From NCBI GenBank assembly GCA_954871525.1, contig OX940860.1:21546001-21610000 (forward strand): a stretch of DNA of 64,000 bases, written 5' to 3'. Within the stretch, counting starts at the first letter, position 1, and every line of letters begins with the position of its first letter. The DNA is from Parietaria judaica. Its lineage: Eukaryota; Streptophyta; Magnoliopsida; Rosales; Urticaceae. Below are positions 36,804 through 49,000 of the stretch, one piece after another. The translations under genes were made by a program, and so were the position numbers. The notes beneath the pieces were generated by a model that saw only the letters and a program-made list of their open reading frames with translations, was not told where the DNA came from and made no database searches.

Positions 36804-37042
36804 CATGATTTCCAAAAAAAATTATTGTTAAGCAGAATTTGTCGCTTAGCTAACAGTCTACAAAGTTCAGACTCAGGTTGATTATATTTTCGAGTGAGAA
36901 AACACAATTTTATTGGGACCTGAAAAACCATCGGAATTGTCACAAGTGATGTAACCGAGACAATGAAGAATATAAAGATTGTGTAATAGTCATTACAGTG
37001 AACAATTATGTAAGACTTGCACATTACAATCAGAAAATTTTC
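34776..37042. other. Intergenic AT-rich DNA; one possible fold-back element
   Basis: No gene is supported. At about 36,060-36,375 the ends share inverted blocks (cccaaacatatttattagtg against cactaataaataagtttggg), suggesting a short MITE. A (TA)n tract lies at about 36,769-36,798. A GG-rich SINE follows at 37,060. Confidence 0.45.
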
Positions 37043-37059
37043 AGATTATGTACTCATTT

Positions 37060-37227
37060 TGTTTTTTAATGGGGTGGCGCTATCGGCCGGTGTAAGAACA
37101 GGTGACACTATTGGCCAAGTTTACATATATGTAAAGGGGGCACTCTTTGAGTCCCATGGGGTTTTGAACCCGCGACCTCTTGAATAGAGGTGTAGTGGTG
37201 TTACTACTAGGCCAAGCTTGCTTGGTT
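37060..37227 (-). mobile_element. tRNA-derived SINE, minus orientation
   Basis: On the minus strand it begins ccaagcaagcttggcctagt, with an A-box-like TGGCCTAGTAGT and a B-box-like GGGTTCAAAACC, and ends ccaccccattaaaaaacaaa. The flanking 17-bp direct repeats agattatgtactcattt (37043-37059) and agattatgtagtcattt (37228-37244) differ at one base, as expected for target-primed insertion. Confidence 0.8.
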
Positions 37228-37340
37228 AGATTATGTAGTCATTTAATTGTGGATAGTTTGAAGATTCTTCAGTGAGATATCTATATTCTATATATTATTT
37301 GATCTTCCGATAATAATGGTTTAATAAGATAATTACAATA

Positions 37341-37553
37341 ACCAAGCTTGCTTGCCCAAGTGGTGACTCCACCACTCCTCTGTTCAAGATGTCATGAGTT
37401 CAAACCCTCATGAGACTCAAAATGAGTGCCCCTTTACATTATTGTAAACTTAGTCAATAGTGTCACCTGTTCTTGCACTGAATATATCTAAGTCGTGCGA
37501 GAGTGCATTGTAACCTTGGCCGATAGTGCCACCCCATTCAAAAAAATAAATAA
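37341..37553 (+). mobile_element. tRNA-derived SINE, plus orientation, same family
   Basis: It begins accaagcttgcttgcccaag, with an A-box-like TTGCCCAAGTGG and a B-box-like AGTTCAAACCC, and ends gccaccccattcaaaaaaat. A perfect 18-bp target duplication, aataagataattacaata, lies at 37323-37340 and 37554-37571. It is about 45 bp longer than the minus-strand copy because of an extra segment near the 3' end (aatatatctaagtcgtgcga). Confidence 0.88.
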
Positions 37554-38059
37554 AATAAGATAATTACAATATGAATGTTTATATATCCAATTCTACATTA
37601 AAGACTTTTACCATGAGTCTTGGATTAATAAATTTGTTCCGATAATAAGATAAGGGTAAATGAGGCAAATGCCCATTTATGATTCATGGTTTAAAAAAAA
37701 TGTTCATTTCTAATTATGGTAATCATAATCACTAACAAATTGAAATATTAACTAAATTTCCCTTCTAATTTTTTAAAGAAAATCACATTTAACTTTTATA
37801 ATTCGTTTTTCTTAATTAAAATAAAAAATAAAAATTTTCCTTAAATGCAGCAAACTAAAACAAATATCCCCTATTAATTAGTTATATTTTCGATAATCAT
37901 TTAGAAATCACGTTGAATATTCCCTATTTTGACCATTAAAATCTAAATCTTTTTTTTCTTATTCTACTAATCAGTTATTATTTCGAATTTTTATACCCTA
38001 TAAATCAGAATTTAAAAAAAATAAATCAAATCAAACATGGTTACGATCGCATAGGTTAT

Positions 38060-38690
38060 GTTAATTTGTTTACAAAACTTGGTTTTGGTTTTGCCTCATT
38101 TTTTGTAAATTTTTTTACGAAACTATTTTATGTAAATCTATTTACGAAACATGGTTTTCGTTTGCCTCATTTTATGTAAATCTATTTACAAAACTTGGTT
38201 ATGGTTTTGCCTCATTTTTTGTAAATCTTTTTACGAAACTATGGTTTGGTTTGGTCATATTATATGTAAATCTGTTTACGAAACATGATTTTCGTTTTGC
38301 CCCATTTTATGTAATTCTGTTTAGAAAACTTGGTTTTAGTTTTATTTAAGCCTGTTTACCATACTTTGGTTTGGATTGCCATTATTAATGTAAATCTATT
38401 TACGAAACATGGTTTTCGTTTTGCCTCATTTTATGTAAATCTATTAACAAAACTTGGTTTTGCCTCATTTTTGTAAATTTTTTTACGAAATTATGGTCTG
38501 GATGGCCCTTTTTAATGTAAATCAATTTACGTAACATTGTTTTCGTTTTTTCTCATTTTTTGTAAATCATTAACAAAACTTGGTTATGATTTTGGCTCAT
38601 TTTTTGTAAATATTTTTACGAAACTAGTGTTTGGTTTGGCCTCATTATATGTAAATCTGTTTACAAAAAAATATTGCCAGTATAAATCCA
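38060..38690. repeat. Degenerate tandem repeat, unit about 50-60 bp
   Basis: At least ten imperfect copies of a unit containing tttgcctcattttatgtaaa followed by tctatttacgaaac and atggttttcg. The units vary in length and spacing, unlike a CRISPR array. They lie in the left arm of the near-palindromic region. Confidence 0.7.
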
Positions 38691-38745
38691 TTTACAATTG
38701 TAAAACCATTTACAAAATTATAAACTTTATAAATTTGCATAATCA

Positions 38746-38815
38746 TTTATACACATACACACACACTCACGTGTGTGTGTATATATATATCTATACATAT
38801 GTGTGTGTGAGTGTA
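38746..38815. repeat. CA/TG-repeat hairpin
   Basis: cacacacactcacgtgtgtg is a near-perfect palindrome around 38,770 and is followed by a second TG-rich tract, gtgtgtgtgagtgt. This is a simple-sequence microsatellite with cruciform potential. Confidence 0.6.
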
Positions 38816-39111
38816 TAAAACAACAGACTTGAAAATCGCAAAGAACAATCAAGCAGTTGGGTGATACAAAACAAAAGATTTGATGATCGCTTCCGTGAGA
38901 CACAATACAAAACTATATAAATCCAATCATTGATCAACGATTACAAAGATACCCATAGTCCAATACACTTAAAAAATTGACGAATGAACTTTAGGGCAAA
39001 CCAGGTTTTGGGCGAACGATCTTCGCGGTGGAGCGACAAAGGAATTCGACGGTGACAGCGGCGCCAGAGCGACGGAAGAATGCGACGTTTCGATTATGCC
39101 TACTGACATTA

Positions 39112-39113
<2 letters not shown>

Positions 39114-39161
<48 letters not shown>
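39114..39161. repeat. (TA)n microsatellite
   Basis: An uninterrupted run of TA dinucleotides of about 46 bp, inside the repeat region. Confidence 0.9.
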
Positions 39162-39162
<1 letters not shown>

Positions 39163-41854
39163 AAAACTAATCAAGTTAATTTACCAACAAATCTGTAATT
39201 TAAATTACGTAAAATATTGACACGATTTTTGAAATTTCATTTACATATTCACCACGTAATCTGAACGAAAATACAATCACTGCAAAATCGTGTAAAATAA
39301 CTCCAAGTTCGTGTAAAAACATATCCAAAAAGCGTGTAAATCCATTTACATAAAATATTGCCACTTAAAGAGAAATTATCACTTCAAAATATTGTAAATA
39401 ATTTACAAAAATCAAATATATTACTGTGTTTAATCCGGCGAACAATAGACAACGAACAAAGGGATAGTGACGGATTGGAATTTCATCAACCACCAAAATC
39501 GGGTAAAATCATTCCCAAAAATCATGTAAACAACTAATTTCAAACTTAAATCAACATGCAATGAAATTAATCGATCATAAACAACTAATTTCAGACTTAC
39601 TGATATGTATATTCTCGAACTAGAATTAGGGCAAACAACTCTTGTGTGAATCGGAGAAGGAGGCGCGGTGGAGAAGGTGGCGCGACGAAGTAGGAAGCGC
39701 GACGGAGTGAGTTCAGAGGAAGAACATAGAGTCGAAGAGAGGAAGTGAGAATCGAAGAGAGAGACTGAATCGAAGAGAGCGAGAGAAATAAGGGAGAGAG
39801 ATAAAATTTTAGGTCAAAGTAACAAATTAATTGAAAATCTGATAAATATGGAAAGAATTCAACCATAATTTTAGGAAAATAAAAATTCGAAATTAAAATA
39901 TATAATTAATAATTTATAAACGAAAATAAAAAATATAATTAAAATCAGGGTTGTTATAGTCTAAAATTTATTTAAAATGGGCATAAATGAATTAATTGAA
40001 ACTATGAGTATTTCCCTTAAACCTTTGGTGGTTTTTGGGCATTTTATGAGTTTTTCTATAAGATAATTACGCGTAAATATTCCAAAGCTAATAAATTTTG
40101 TTTAGGCGTAAAAAGAGATTAAACACATAATATTTACTAACACAATTTGCGAAATTCAATTAGGGTAACTTTTTCTATGGGACATTGGCTATTATATTAC
40201 AAGAAAAACCCACCAAATGCCCAAAAATCACTTCAGGTTTAAGAGAATTGCCTATAGTTTTAAACAATTATTTTATACCCATTAATAATCTGTTTTGGAC
40301 CATTTTAACCTTAATATTAATTAATTTGTTTTACTTTTCGTAATTATTTGTTATTTATTTAATTTCAAAATTAAATATATAGAATTATTCGATTGACCCA
40401 TTCACTTGTTAATTAAAATTCTCATTTAATGGATAGATTATGTTACCTTTTTTAAAATTTTCACTTATCACTTATATTCTTGCTCCCTCTCTCTCGAAAT
40501 ACACGGGAGTTTCTTCGACCCTTTCTCTCCGCCTCCTCCACTGCCCAAAAACCACCGCGCCATCGTATTCATCCGTTGTTCCGACGCCACTGTCGCCGTC
40601 AAATTATTTTGTCGCTCCACCGCGAAGATCGTTCGCCCAAAACCTGGTTTGCGATGCGGCTGCGGGGCGTGCGATGCGGCACGAGGGGGGTCGGCGACGC
40701 CGATGGTTCTGAGAGGCAGTGCTTTGGTTGTCGATCTGGGGTGGTGTGAGTCTCGCGACATCGAAGGGTCTTCTTCGCCAGGGATCTCGCTCGGAGAGGC
40801 TCGTGAGCTCGTGGTGGGTCCGGCTGCGTTCCTTGGAGACCTGGAACGGACGGCGGTTGCTGGGCTACACATCGTCGCTTGGGTCATGTCTGCGTCCGGG
40901 AATGATGGGCTACACGTCGTCTCTCGGTCGCCGGATCAAACACGATAATGTTTTTTATTTTTGTAAATAGTCTTACACGATTTTGTAAATATCATATATA
41001 TTCACAGTAAGGTTTTTGAATTTAGGTATTTTTCTGTCGTTATCCATTCGTTTGCCTTCGATCGTTCTCCGTTCACCGTCCGTCGATTCATCTGTAACTA
41101 TAATGCCAAAAATCGAGTTTTGTTCTTTGTAATTATAATGACTGTTTGTTTAGTAATTACAATTACAAAATGTTTAGTAATTACAATTACCAAATGATAT
41201 TTTGGTATTTATAATTACAATAAATCAATTCTCGATTTTACTGTGAAGTTACTGTAATTTCGAACAAAATCATTAGTTTTGGTAGTTCAAGCATATTGTG
41301 GTAATTACAAAATGTTTAGTAATTACAATTACATTTTGCAATATTTGTTAAATGTTTAGTAATTATAATTACGTAACTGTATTACGATTTTTGATGTTAT
41401 TGTTTTTGTAGGATATTCAGAAACTGTCCAAGAAAAATAAGGCGACGAAGAACGTAGAAAAACGGATTTGTTGACATATGAAAAGCGTGTGAGGAAGTCT
41501 ACCAAGAAACTAAATATTTAATGCTAAGTTTTTTATTTTCATTTTTGTTTTGGCAATATATTAACATATTTTGGGAAACATTGGTTGTGTTCTCGAAGGA
41601 ACGATAACTGCAATGGTTTTTCGTTTAGAATTTTTGAAGCAAATTTGATTAAAGTTTCATAATTTTGATTCGAATTTTTTAGCATGATTTCGCATTTTGT
41701 AAACCACAACATAATTTTTTTCCCAAAATTACGTAATTTTATTTACGGGTACATTTAATATTACTTTTCCAAATTGTATATACAATTACAAAATTATATT
41801 AAACATAATCGTATATAAAATTACGAAATTATACTAACATAATCGTGTTAGTTC

Positions 41855-42058
41855 TATTACGTAATGGTAAATATCACAGTATCGTAAACATAGTTACGTA
41901 AACCAACTTTGGTACGGTGATTTACTATTAAAAATTTGTAACTTAAATTACAGTTTACCATTACGTAAAGGTAAACCACAGTATTTTAAACACAGTTACG
42001 GAAACAAACTTTGGTATGGTGATTTACTAATAAAAAATCGTAACTTAATTTACAATTA
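41855..42058. repeat. Two tandem copies, 104-bp period
   Basis: Copies starting at about 41,856 (attacgtaatggtaaatatc) and 41,960 (attacgtaaaggtaaaccac) both continue through a gtttacgtaaac-like block and ggtgatttacta. They are part of the right arm of the large repeat region. Upstream, 41,150-41,380 has several ttagtaattacaattac units. Confidence 0.65.
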
Positions 42059-42600
42059 TATATTTAGTCGTATTAAAAGTCTTTTTGTAACATCATATAC
42101 ATGATTACACATTTGTTAATATAAATTTCAAATCGTTAGAATCCTAATAAATAGGGAAAATAATATTTCGAATCTATTTTTAAAGAAAATTGACCAGTTA
42201 TGTATTGAGCTATTTTTAAGGAAAATTGAAGAGTAAATATTTACATTTAAACGTAATTTTTGAATTAATTTTTTACATTTAAACATATTTTCGAATTAAT
42301 TATTTTAAAGAAAAATATTCAAAAATTAAATAACAAAATTATTGAAAATAAAGAGTAATCAGTTATTAATATTTTAAGGAAAATTTTGTTTTTTATTTTA
42401 TTAAAAAAAATTCAAATAATTATTTACATTTAAATTAATTTTCGAATTAATCTCACACCTTAATTTCACACGTTGAAAATTAGAAGGGCAAATTGGTCCA
42501 TATTTCAATTAGTTGGTGGTCTTTATTATCATAAATAGAAATGAACATTTTTTCTAAACCTTGAGTCACAAATGAGCATTTGACTCATTTACCTTATATT

Positions 42601-44393
42601 ATATTCCAGTGAAAATCATTATAATTATACAAGATGCTTAATTAAGTTTCACAATGGATACAATAACATTTGAACTCCTCTGGATATTAAAGGTAATAAG
42701 TGATCCAACATGCTTCACATGCCCATCAATCCGTCGTGCTCTAGTTATGACTTCAAGAGAAATGTGTGTTTTTACGTTTACAGTGCTAGTTGTTAATTCA
42801 CATTTAACAATATCATATAGTAAGTCCAATAGGCTTATTAATATGGCAAGGCTTGATGCTCAACGATTCTTCAAATTGGCAGATATACGGGGGGAAGCCA
42901 CGTTCCTTACTCGGCTCGGCTGAGGGGGTGTCTGGGTGTCTGGGAAGTCACGGTCTTCACAAATCCCAACTAGTCATTTTTTCTCATTTTCAGCTGTCAC
43001 TGACCCATGAATAGAGGTTAGGCAACCCGAAGCCAAGTGATGTGTGAGTGATAGTTCTGCCATCTTGGGAATGAGTGCATCGCTCACCAAAGATCAAGGG
43101 CGTCCTCTTCTGTCGTGTCATGTTGCTTCATGCTGGTTAAAGCATGAGCGAGGGGCTCCTCTTTGGTGCGCACGGGAGAACAAGTCTTGCCCGGGAGCCG
43201 CACTGGCTGGAACAAACGTCGCACGCACGCACACGCCCGAGAGGACTCCTTGGTTGGTGGTTCCAGCGTGGAACTAACGAGGCGAGCTACAAAATACACC
43301 CAACAGAAGTATTTAGTTTTTATTAACATATAAGAAAGATTATGCAAACTCTTTTAAATGATTACAAGTAATTAAGTTTTTTAATATTATAAATATTTTT
43401 TCAAAACTATCCGTAAACACTTATAAAAAAATGTCATTGGTGACCTCTCGATATTTTGTAAAATTTATAAATTTTTTTTATTGTTTTTTTCTATTTAACT
43501 ATCGCTAAACGATTAATAACCGGTAAGCCGGGGAGAGATTTTTGCACAAATATCTAGTTAAAATATGTCTTCACATTTTTTCTCGAGGAATAGCTTTATG
43601 AGGTTCTAAAATATTATGTTTGCTTTGCCATTTTTATAATTCCATATTGCATTTTATATTTTGTGATCTTAAAAATTACGATATAGAAATGTTTTTAGCA
43701 GTCTAGACTCAAGTCTGTGTGCAATGCTTTGCCACGTCCCAATCCGCGTGCTGTCACACGAATTCGCAATCCCAATCTAACGACACACAATCAAATCTTT
43801 CACTAATTCCATTTAAATATTATATTACTATAATATTACATATCACATGATTTTCAATAAACAATATATCACTAAAAATCATTAGTTTATAACCAATTCA
43901 CCATAGACCACCAAAAATATTCACTTCTTTATACTTTCCGTTTTCTGTAATGATTAGTGATTTTTTTTTTTTTTTTTTTTTTGCACTCAATTTCCTAAAC
44001 TTTAATTTTTGGTGAGAATACCCTTACAAGTATAGAAAAAGTAACCCATTTCTTACACATTAAAAAATTACAAAAAAATTAACATAGCACCCCACATAAT
44101 TTATTTTACAATATTTTTAATCAATTTTATTTTTTTATAAGATTAATACTTTTATTGTAAATATTTTTCCAAAAACTAAATTCATAAATTATATAAAAAA
44201 AAATCTCACAATCTAACATAGTGATCTTGTTAATTAATTAATAAACAAAAATATTCTCCTATAACTCATCTATTGCCTACAAATTATTTTTTGCTTTTAT
44301 CATATACTTCTTTTTTGAATGCTAAAAGAGCATTGCTGCTAAAAATTTAAAGATACAATAGCACCAATAAATAAAATTGAGGGGTCTTACATA
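42601..44393. other. Intergenic; GC-richer patch at 42,880-43,290
   Basis: No gene is supported. At 42,880-43,290 the composition changes to about half GC without codon structure or domains, unlike the AT-rich surroundings. This could be inserted organelle (mitochondrial) DNA or an old element. The remainder is AT-rich, with a run of about 24 T near 43,959-43,982. Confidence 0.4.
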
Positions 44394-44401
44394 CTCTTAA
44401 T

Positions 44402-44898
44402 CAAGGTTCAACTTGCCGAATTTGCCGATAAATCGCTTGTCGTTTTCGACGGATTTATCGTTTGCTTGCCGATTAATCGACGGAAAACTAATAAACACTG
44501 TAGATTATCGTTACCAACACTTATCGAGGATTATCGATGGATTATCGACGCTTATCGAGGATTATCGATGAAAAATTACTAAAATATTTTTAAGAATATA
44601 TTTACTAAGTTTATAATGTTGATAAAACATTAAAATGCCAAAAATAAAATCATTTCATACTCAGCATAGGTAAATAAAATATAGTCTCACTCTCACATAT
44701 GTAAATACTCGAATAAAATCATCGAAAAGTGCAAAATTTCTTGAAAAGTGCCATATTTTCGTTATTTTTCAAGATGCATGTTTGCCGATTTTCGACAAAA
44801 ATCATGGAAAAGTACTGGCATGGCCGTCTTGCCGATAACTACCGGCAAGACGGATAATCGAAGATTATCGAAGATAATCGTGGAAAAGTCGAACCTTG
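44402..44898. mobile_element. hAT-type non-autonomous element, 497 bp
   Basis: The terminal inverted repeats CAAGGTTCAACTT and CAAGGTTCGACTT (right end, inverted) are flanked by a perfect 8-bp duplication, ctcttaat, at 44394-44401 and 44899-44906. The interior is packed with gattatcga and cgaggattatcgatg repeats on the left and inverted forms on the right. It has no coding capacity. Confidence 0.85.
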
Positions 44899-45031
44899 CT
44901 CTTAATTATTCTAATTAATGTCCAAAATTATGCTTTATTAATAAACCTAAATTATCGTATTATACTATTATTATATAAAAAATAGAAAAAGAAAATAGAA
45001 GATCCACTAGAGTAATCCCTAGCCAGACGGC

Positions 45032-45128
45032 ACATATATATATATTCGCCACTGAACGAAATGTGCATCACCTTTCCTCAATCCTCAAACCCCTCTCTCT
45101 GTCGTAATCTCCTTCTCAATCTCCAACA
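45032..45128 (+). promoter_or_regulatory. TATA box and leader of PDX1
   Basis: The tract catatatatatattc (45032-45046) is a plausible TATA box. It is followed by a CT-rich leader (cctctctctgtcgtaatctc) and the start codon at 45129 in the context aacaATGGC, a favourable plant start context. Confidence 0.6.
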
Positions 45129-46061
45129 ATGGCCGACACCGGGGTCGTCACCGTCTATGGCAACGGCACGCTTTACGACGCCTCCAAGAAGTCCCCCTTC
45201 TCCGTCAAGGTGGGCCTCTCTCAGATGCTCCGCGGCGGCGTCATCATGGACGTCGTCAACGCCGACCAGGCTCGCATCGCCGAGGAGGCCGGCGCGTGCG
45301 CCGTCATGGCCCTCGAGCGCGTGCCCGCCGACATCCGCGCGCAGGGCGGCGTCGCGCGCATGAGCGACCCCCAGCTCATCAAGGAGATCAAGCAGGCCGT
45401 GACCATCCCGGTCATGGCGAAGGCCCGAATTGGGCATTTCGTGGAGGCCCAGATCCTCGAGGCCATCGGCGTCGACTACGTCGACGAGAGCGAGGTCCTG
45501 ACCGTCGCCGACGAGGACCACCACATCAACAAGCACAACTTCCGCATCCCCTTCGTCTGCGGGTGCCGCAACCTGGGCGAGGCGCTGCGGCGCATCCGCG
45601 AGGGCGCGGCGATGATCCGCACCAAGGGCGAGGCGGGCACCGGGAATGTCGTCGAGGCCGTGCGCCATGTCCGGTCCGTGATGGGCGACGTGCGCGCGCT
45701 GCGCGGCATGGACGACGACGAGGTCTTCACCTTCGCGAAGCGCATCGCCGCGCCCTACGACCTGGTGATGCAGACCAAGCAGCTCGGGAGGCTGCCCGTG
45801 GTGCAGTTCGCGGCGGGAGGCGTGGCCACGCCCGCCGACGCGGCCCTCATGATGCAGCTGGGGTGCGACGGCGTCTTCGTGGGCTCCGGCGTGTTCAAGA
45901 GCGGCGACCCCGCGCTGCGCGCGAGGGCCATCGTGCAGGCCGTGACGCACTACAGCGACCCCGAGATCCTGGCGGACGTGAGCACGGGGCTGGGGGAGGC
46001 CATGGTGGGGATCAACCTGAACGACAAGAACGTGGAGAGGTACGCCAGTCGCTCGGAGTAG
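45129..46061 (+). CDS. PDX1: Pyridoxal 5'-phosphate synthase subunit PDX1, intronless, 310 aa
   Basis: A single open frame of 310 aa, full family length, encodes the synthase subunit of vitamin B6 biosynthesis. With ammonia from the PDX2 glutaminase it condenses ribose 5-phosphate and glyceraldehyde 3-phosphate into pyridoxal 5'-phosphate, as a dodecamer of (beta/alpha)8 barrels in the cytosol. Key residues are visible: Asp41 in [10 protein letters not shown], the first catalytic Lys98 in [10 protein letters not shown], the second Lys166 in [11 protein letters not shown], and phosphate-binding glycines in [10 protein letters not shown] and [10 protein letters not shown]. The C-terminus ends RYASRSE. 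The frame is very GC-rich at third positions, giving a spurious 342-codon antisense frame. Being intronless resembles the Arabidopsis PDX1.1/PDX1.3 type. The 3' flank carries a (TTA)n microsatellite at 46171-46199. The paralogue cannot be assigned. Confidence 0.97.
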   Translation: MADTGVVTVYGNGTLYDASKKSPFSVKVGLSQMLRGGVIMDVVNADQARIAEEAGACAVMALERVPADIRAQGGVARMSDPQLIKEIKQAVTIPVMAKARIGHFVEAQILEAIGVDYVDESEVLTVADEDHHINKHNFRIPFVCGCRNLGEALRRIREGAAMIRTKGEAGTGNVVEAVRHVRSVMGDVRALRGMDDDEVFTFAKRIAAPYDLVMQTKQLGRLPVVQFAAGGVATPADAALMMQLGCDGVFVGSGVFKSGDPALRARAIVQAVTHYSDPEILADVSTGLGEAMVGINLNDKNVERYASRSE

Positions 46062-49000
46062 TGACTGGGGAGCCAGACAAGAAGAACCCCTTGGCAAAGA
46101 AAGCATTCTTAATAATCATATTCTGTGATGATACTTTTTGATAATTTGGTCTTAGATTTGGCGCTTTTTGTTTATTATTATTATTATTATTATTATTATA
46201 GCTTGTTGTGTTTGTTTAATCGTAGAAGGAAAAGGGTGTTCAGTGTTTGTCTTCCAATTCTTGAAGTAAAGTCTCTATAGCTTAATCATATTATATTGAT
46301 CTCAGTTTTCTTGATGTGGCTCTGGTTTGGCTATGGCTATGGCTAATGAGATAAGGGTCGTTTGAGAAATATCAAAGCTAGTTGAGATTGGCATATCCAA
46401 GTTTGTGGCTGAAACTCAAGCTCTCATCCATTGATGGCAATGTGCTTAGCCTTTCCCTTTCGTATTCTGCTGACTCATGACGATATGCATTGAAGAGTTA
46501 GTTTGGTTTAAGCAGATGAATTCTGGCTCTCAACTCTCAAACTTTCATGCTGATTTCTGATAATGTGATTTAAGAATGTGGCCAAACGGTCAATCTCACA
46601 ATCTGTTCTCAGCGATGTATGAATGTGTATGACTGCGCTAAGGGTCAGCTCTCTAAACTAATCTAAAACGCGATCTTCGTAAGAAGTTTAGTGTTTTTTT
46701 TTCTTTTTTTCAATAAAAGTAGTTCCCTCGGTACACCCGTAAATTAAACATATACAGCACGATCTCTGAACTCCAAGTGTAGCTCAACTTGAACCTCATT
46801 ACAGACCGGGTTTCGAGACATGTCTACCAAGCAAAAGTGCAGCAGTTTGGTTTGTGAAATCATATATAAATCATGAGATGTTTCATGGTTGATGTGCTTG
46901 GATCGTGGAGTTAGATTGAAATAAAAATTCCGCGATTTCAGAATGTGTATATGTTTCTATGTACTTCAAATTCAATCAATGTCATGGTACATAGTGTCTT
47001 TTTGGGGCTTAAAGGTTTCATCAGCCCTGTTCTATATAATCCAGCATGTACGGCTTTTGTATAAGAAAAGAAACATGGTAACTCTAATTAGGAAAGCCAT
47101 AAGTGGGTTTTAAGCAATTGGGATTGAAAAATACCAATTTTATTAGTCCGAGATGTTAAAGCACTATGTTCATTTGCTGTTTTCGGGCTTACAAGTCTAT
47201 TAAGGCTTGGCCCAAAGTCTAAGCCAAGCTGGTGGACTGGATCCCGCCACGAAGTTGTCCTCGTCATTTTCTTTCAAAAGAAATACCCAAACTGCCTCTC
47301 CAAACCAAAGTTTTTTTTTTTTTTTTTTTGAAGGAAAAAGAAGAGAAGAGCTCTCCAAACCAAAGTTAAGGCAAGACACTACTTACGTTCATTGGTCCCA
47401 CGTGGCAAAGATCCCCAAAATATCTTTATAGGATAAGAGATAGAAGGAATATTGATTGACCTAAGTGAAGCGACAAGACATCTTATCATTTGCCACCGCT
47501 ACTCAAACCAACCTCTCAAGGATGAGCAATACATCCTGGCCGAGATCCACACTCTCTCTTTCGGGCATGCGGAGTCTGAAGCAATCACCGAGGCAATAAC
47601 TCACACTACATATGAAAGACATTTTTACACTGAATCAGAAGCCCCCTTCTATATATAAAAAAAACAAACAACTAATACTGAGAGCGTAGAGCAAAGAGCA
47701 TTAACCCTGTTCAAGACAACATGCTCTGATCATCGATTGTACTTTCATGAAGACATAATGTCTCCACCACAAGGAAAACCATTTCATTTGAGGATCTCAT
47801 AGTACCAACCAACATGAGTAAGTACCTCATGCCTACACCTCTTTTACTTCTGTGCCGATTATCCTTTTTAAACCCGCTTTCAGAACTCTTATCACGAGAA
47901 ACAAATCCTTCCCCATGGAAGAAAAATCCTTTGCCGCATGGGAATGAGATTGCCCATCCCCAAAGTAATCCTCAACTTGAGTTTTAGGAAGGGGAGACTG
48001 CGAAGAAATCCTTAACATCTGCCATACAATGGGAATGATCAGCAATTATAAATAAAATTAAAATTTGGATCACTAGAAGGAAGTGAAGAACATTTTCAAA
48101 TATATTCGAAGATATACGAATGTACACTAATGTTTATTTCATGCTAGATAAAAACTCGAGAAGAGCGACGACTGGCTTAGTTAGTGTACACTCCTGGAGG
48201 TGGAGCGGATGTCAAAACAAACATTCAGCAAACCGGTATCGCATATTCCCGCGATAAAAATAAAAAATATAACAACTTAGTGAGGCTATATTTAAAAATC
48301 CAGCCCAACAAGACAAAAGAAAGTTGACTGCTTCACCATTTGGTCTAAATTATTTGTTTGTTTACTTTATACAAGATTCTGTATCATGTTGCATTATAAA
48401 CTGTTAGCTTTAATAACGTGGATAGCTATGGCCAATCAGAGAAAGCAATCTGGCTTTCTTCGGTAACATCATTGTCGTCAACGTCATCAAGATAGTTTTG
48501 TTTACAGGGAATATCAATATAACTAGTGACCTGTGTTTTGGTTGACTTATGGACCTATGGTAAGTACATGTATTAAAAAAAAGAATTATGTCGCATCTTA
48601 TATATACGACACGTATATGGTATTTGGTTAATAAATTTTAAGTACTCCATAATCCATGCGATGAATCAACATAATAGTTGAAATAAAAACCAACTCGTCA
48701 ATTACGAGGAGTTTTTTTTTTTTTTTTTAATGTTTATCTGATATTTATAATTTATTTATAAGAATCTTTCTGTAATTTTTGTTGGATCCATCTAAGCGAG
48801 TGCTTACCAAATGAATAGTGTTTAAAGAAATTTGTAAAAAATAAATATTTTGTTAATAAATTAATTTTATTCCCTTTTTTAATAGTTACAAATAAATTTT
48901 TTATTTGTTAATAATACATCAACTGGAAACCGTTAATTATCACGATTGACACTGAGTGTGACCAGTGGGTCCTTTTCATTACTCAAATACGACAAAGTGC

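Larger units (their letters stand above)
37645..42600. repeat. Large near-palindromic repeat region, about 5 kb
   Basis: The outer ends are inverted copies: 37,645-37,740 (aagggtaaatgaggcaaatg, tgttcatttcta) against 42,520-42,600 (tagaaatgaaca, gactcatttacctt). Internal blocks are also inverted: 38,996-39,040 (ccaggttttgggcgaacgat, cttcgcggtggagcgacaaa) against 40,605-40,654, and 39,970-40,065 (gtttttgggcat, cccttaaacc) against 40,200-40,290. This looks like two related elements in opposite orientation, or one long fold-back element. No intact transposase frame is seen. The GC-rich frames at 40,468-40,970 are open on both strands and show no domain. Confidence 0.65.

Noticed and set aside
37141..37220. 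Possible tRNA gene
   Set aside because: A- and B-box-like words are present, but there is no cloverleaf that I can fold with intact stems, and it carries an A-rich tail and long flanking duplications; it is a SINE.
38060..38690. Possible CRISPR-like array
   Set aside because: Repeats are imperfect and of variable spacing with no unique spacers, in a plant genome; a degenerate tandem repeat is the better description.
40440..40970. Several GC-rich frames, both strands, within the near-palindromic region
   Set aside because: Open on both strands, no domain recognised, and part of the sequence is repeated inverted at about 39,000; treated as element sequence.
45078..46106. 342-codon open frame on the minus strand across PDX1
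   Set aside because: It is the mirror of a very GC-rich coding frame with few stops on any frame; the translation is low-complexity and lacks any domain, while the plus frame is a perfect PDX1.
47452..48045. Two short frames (68 codons plus, 70 codons minus)
   Set aside because: No recognisable family, no splice support, average composition; not called.
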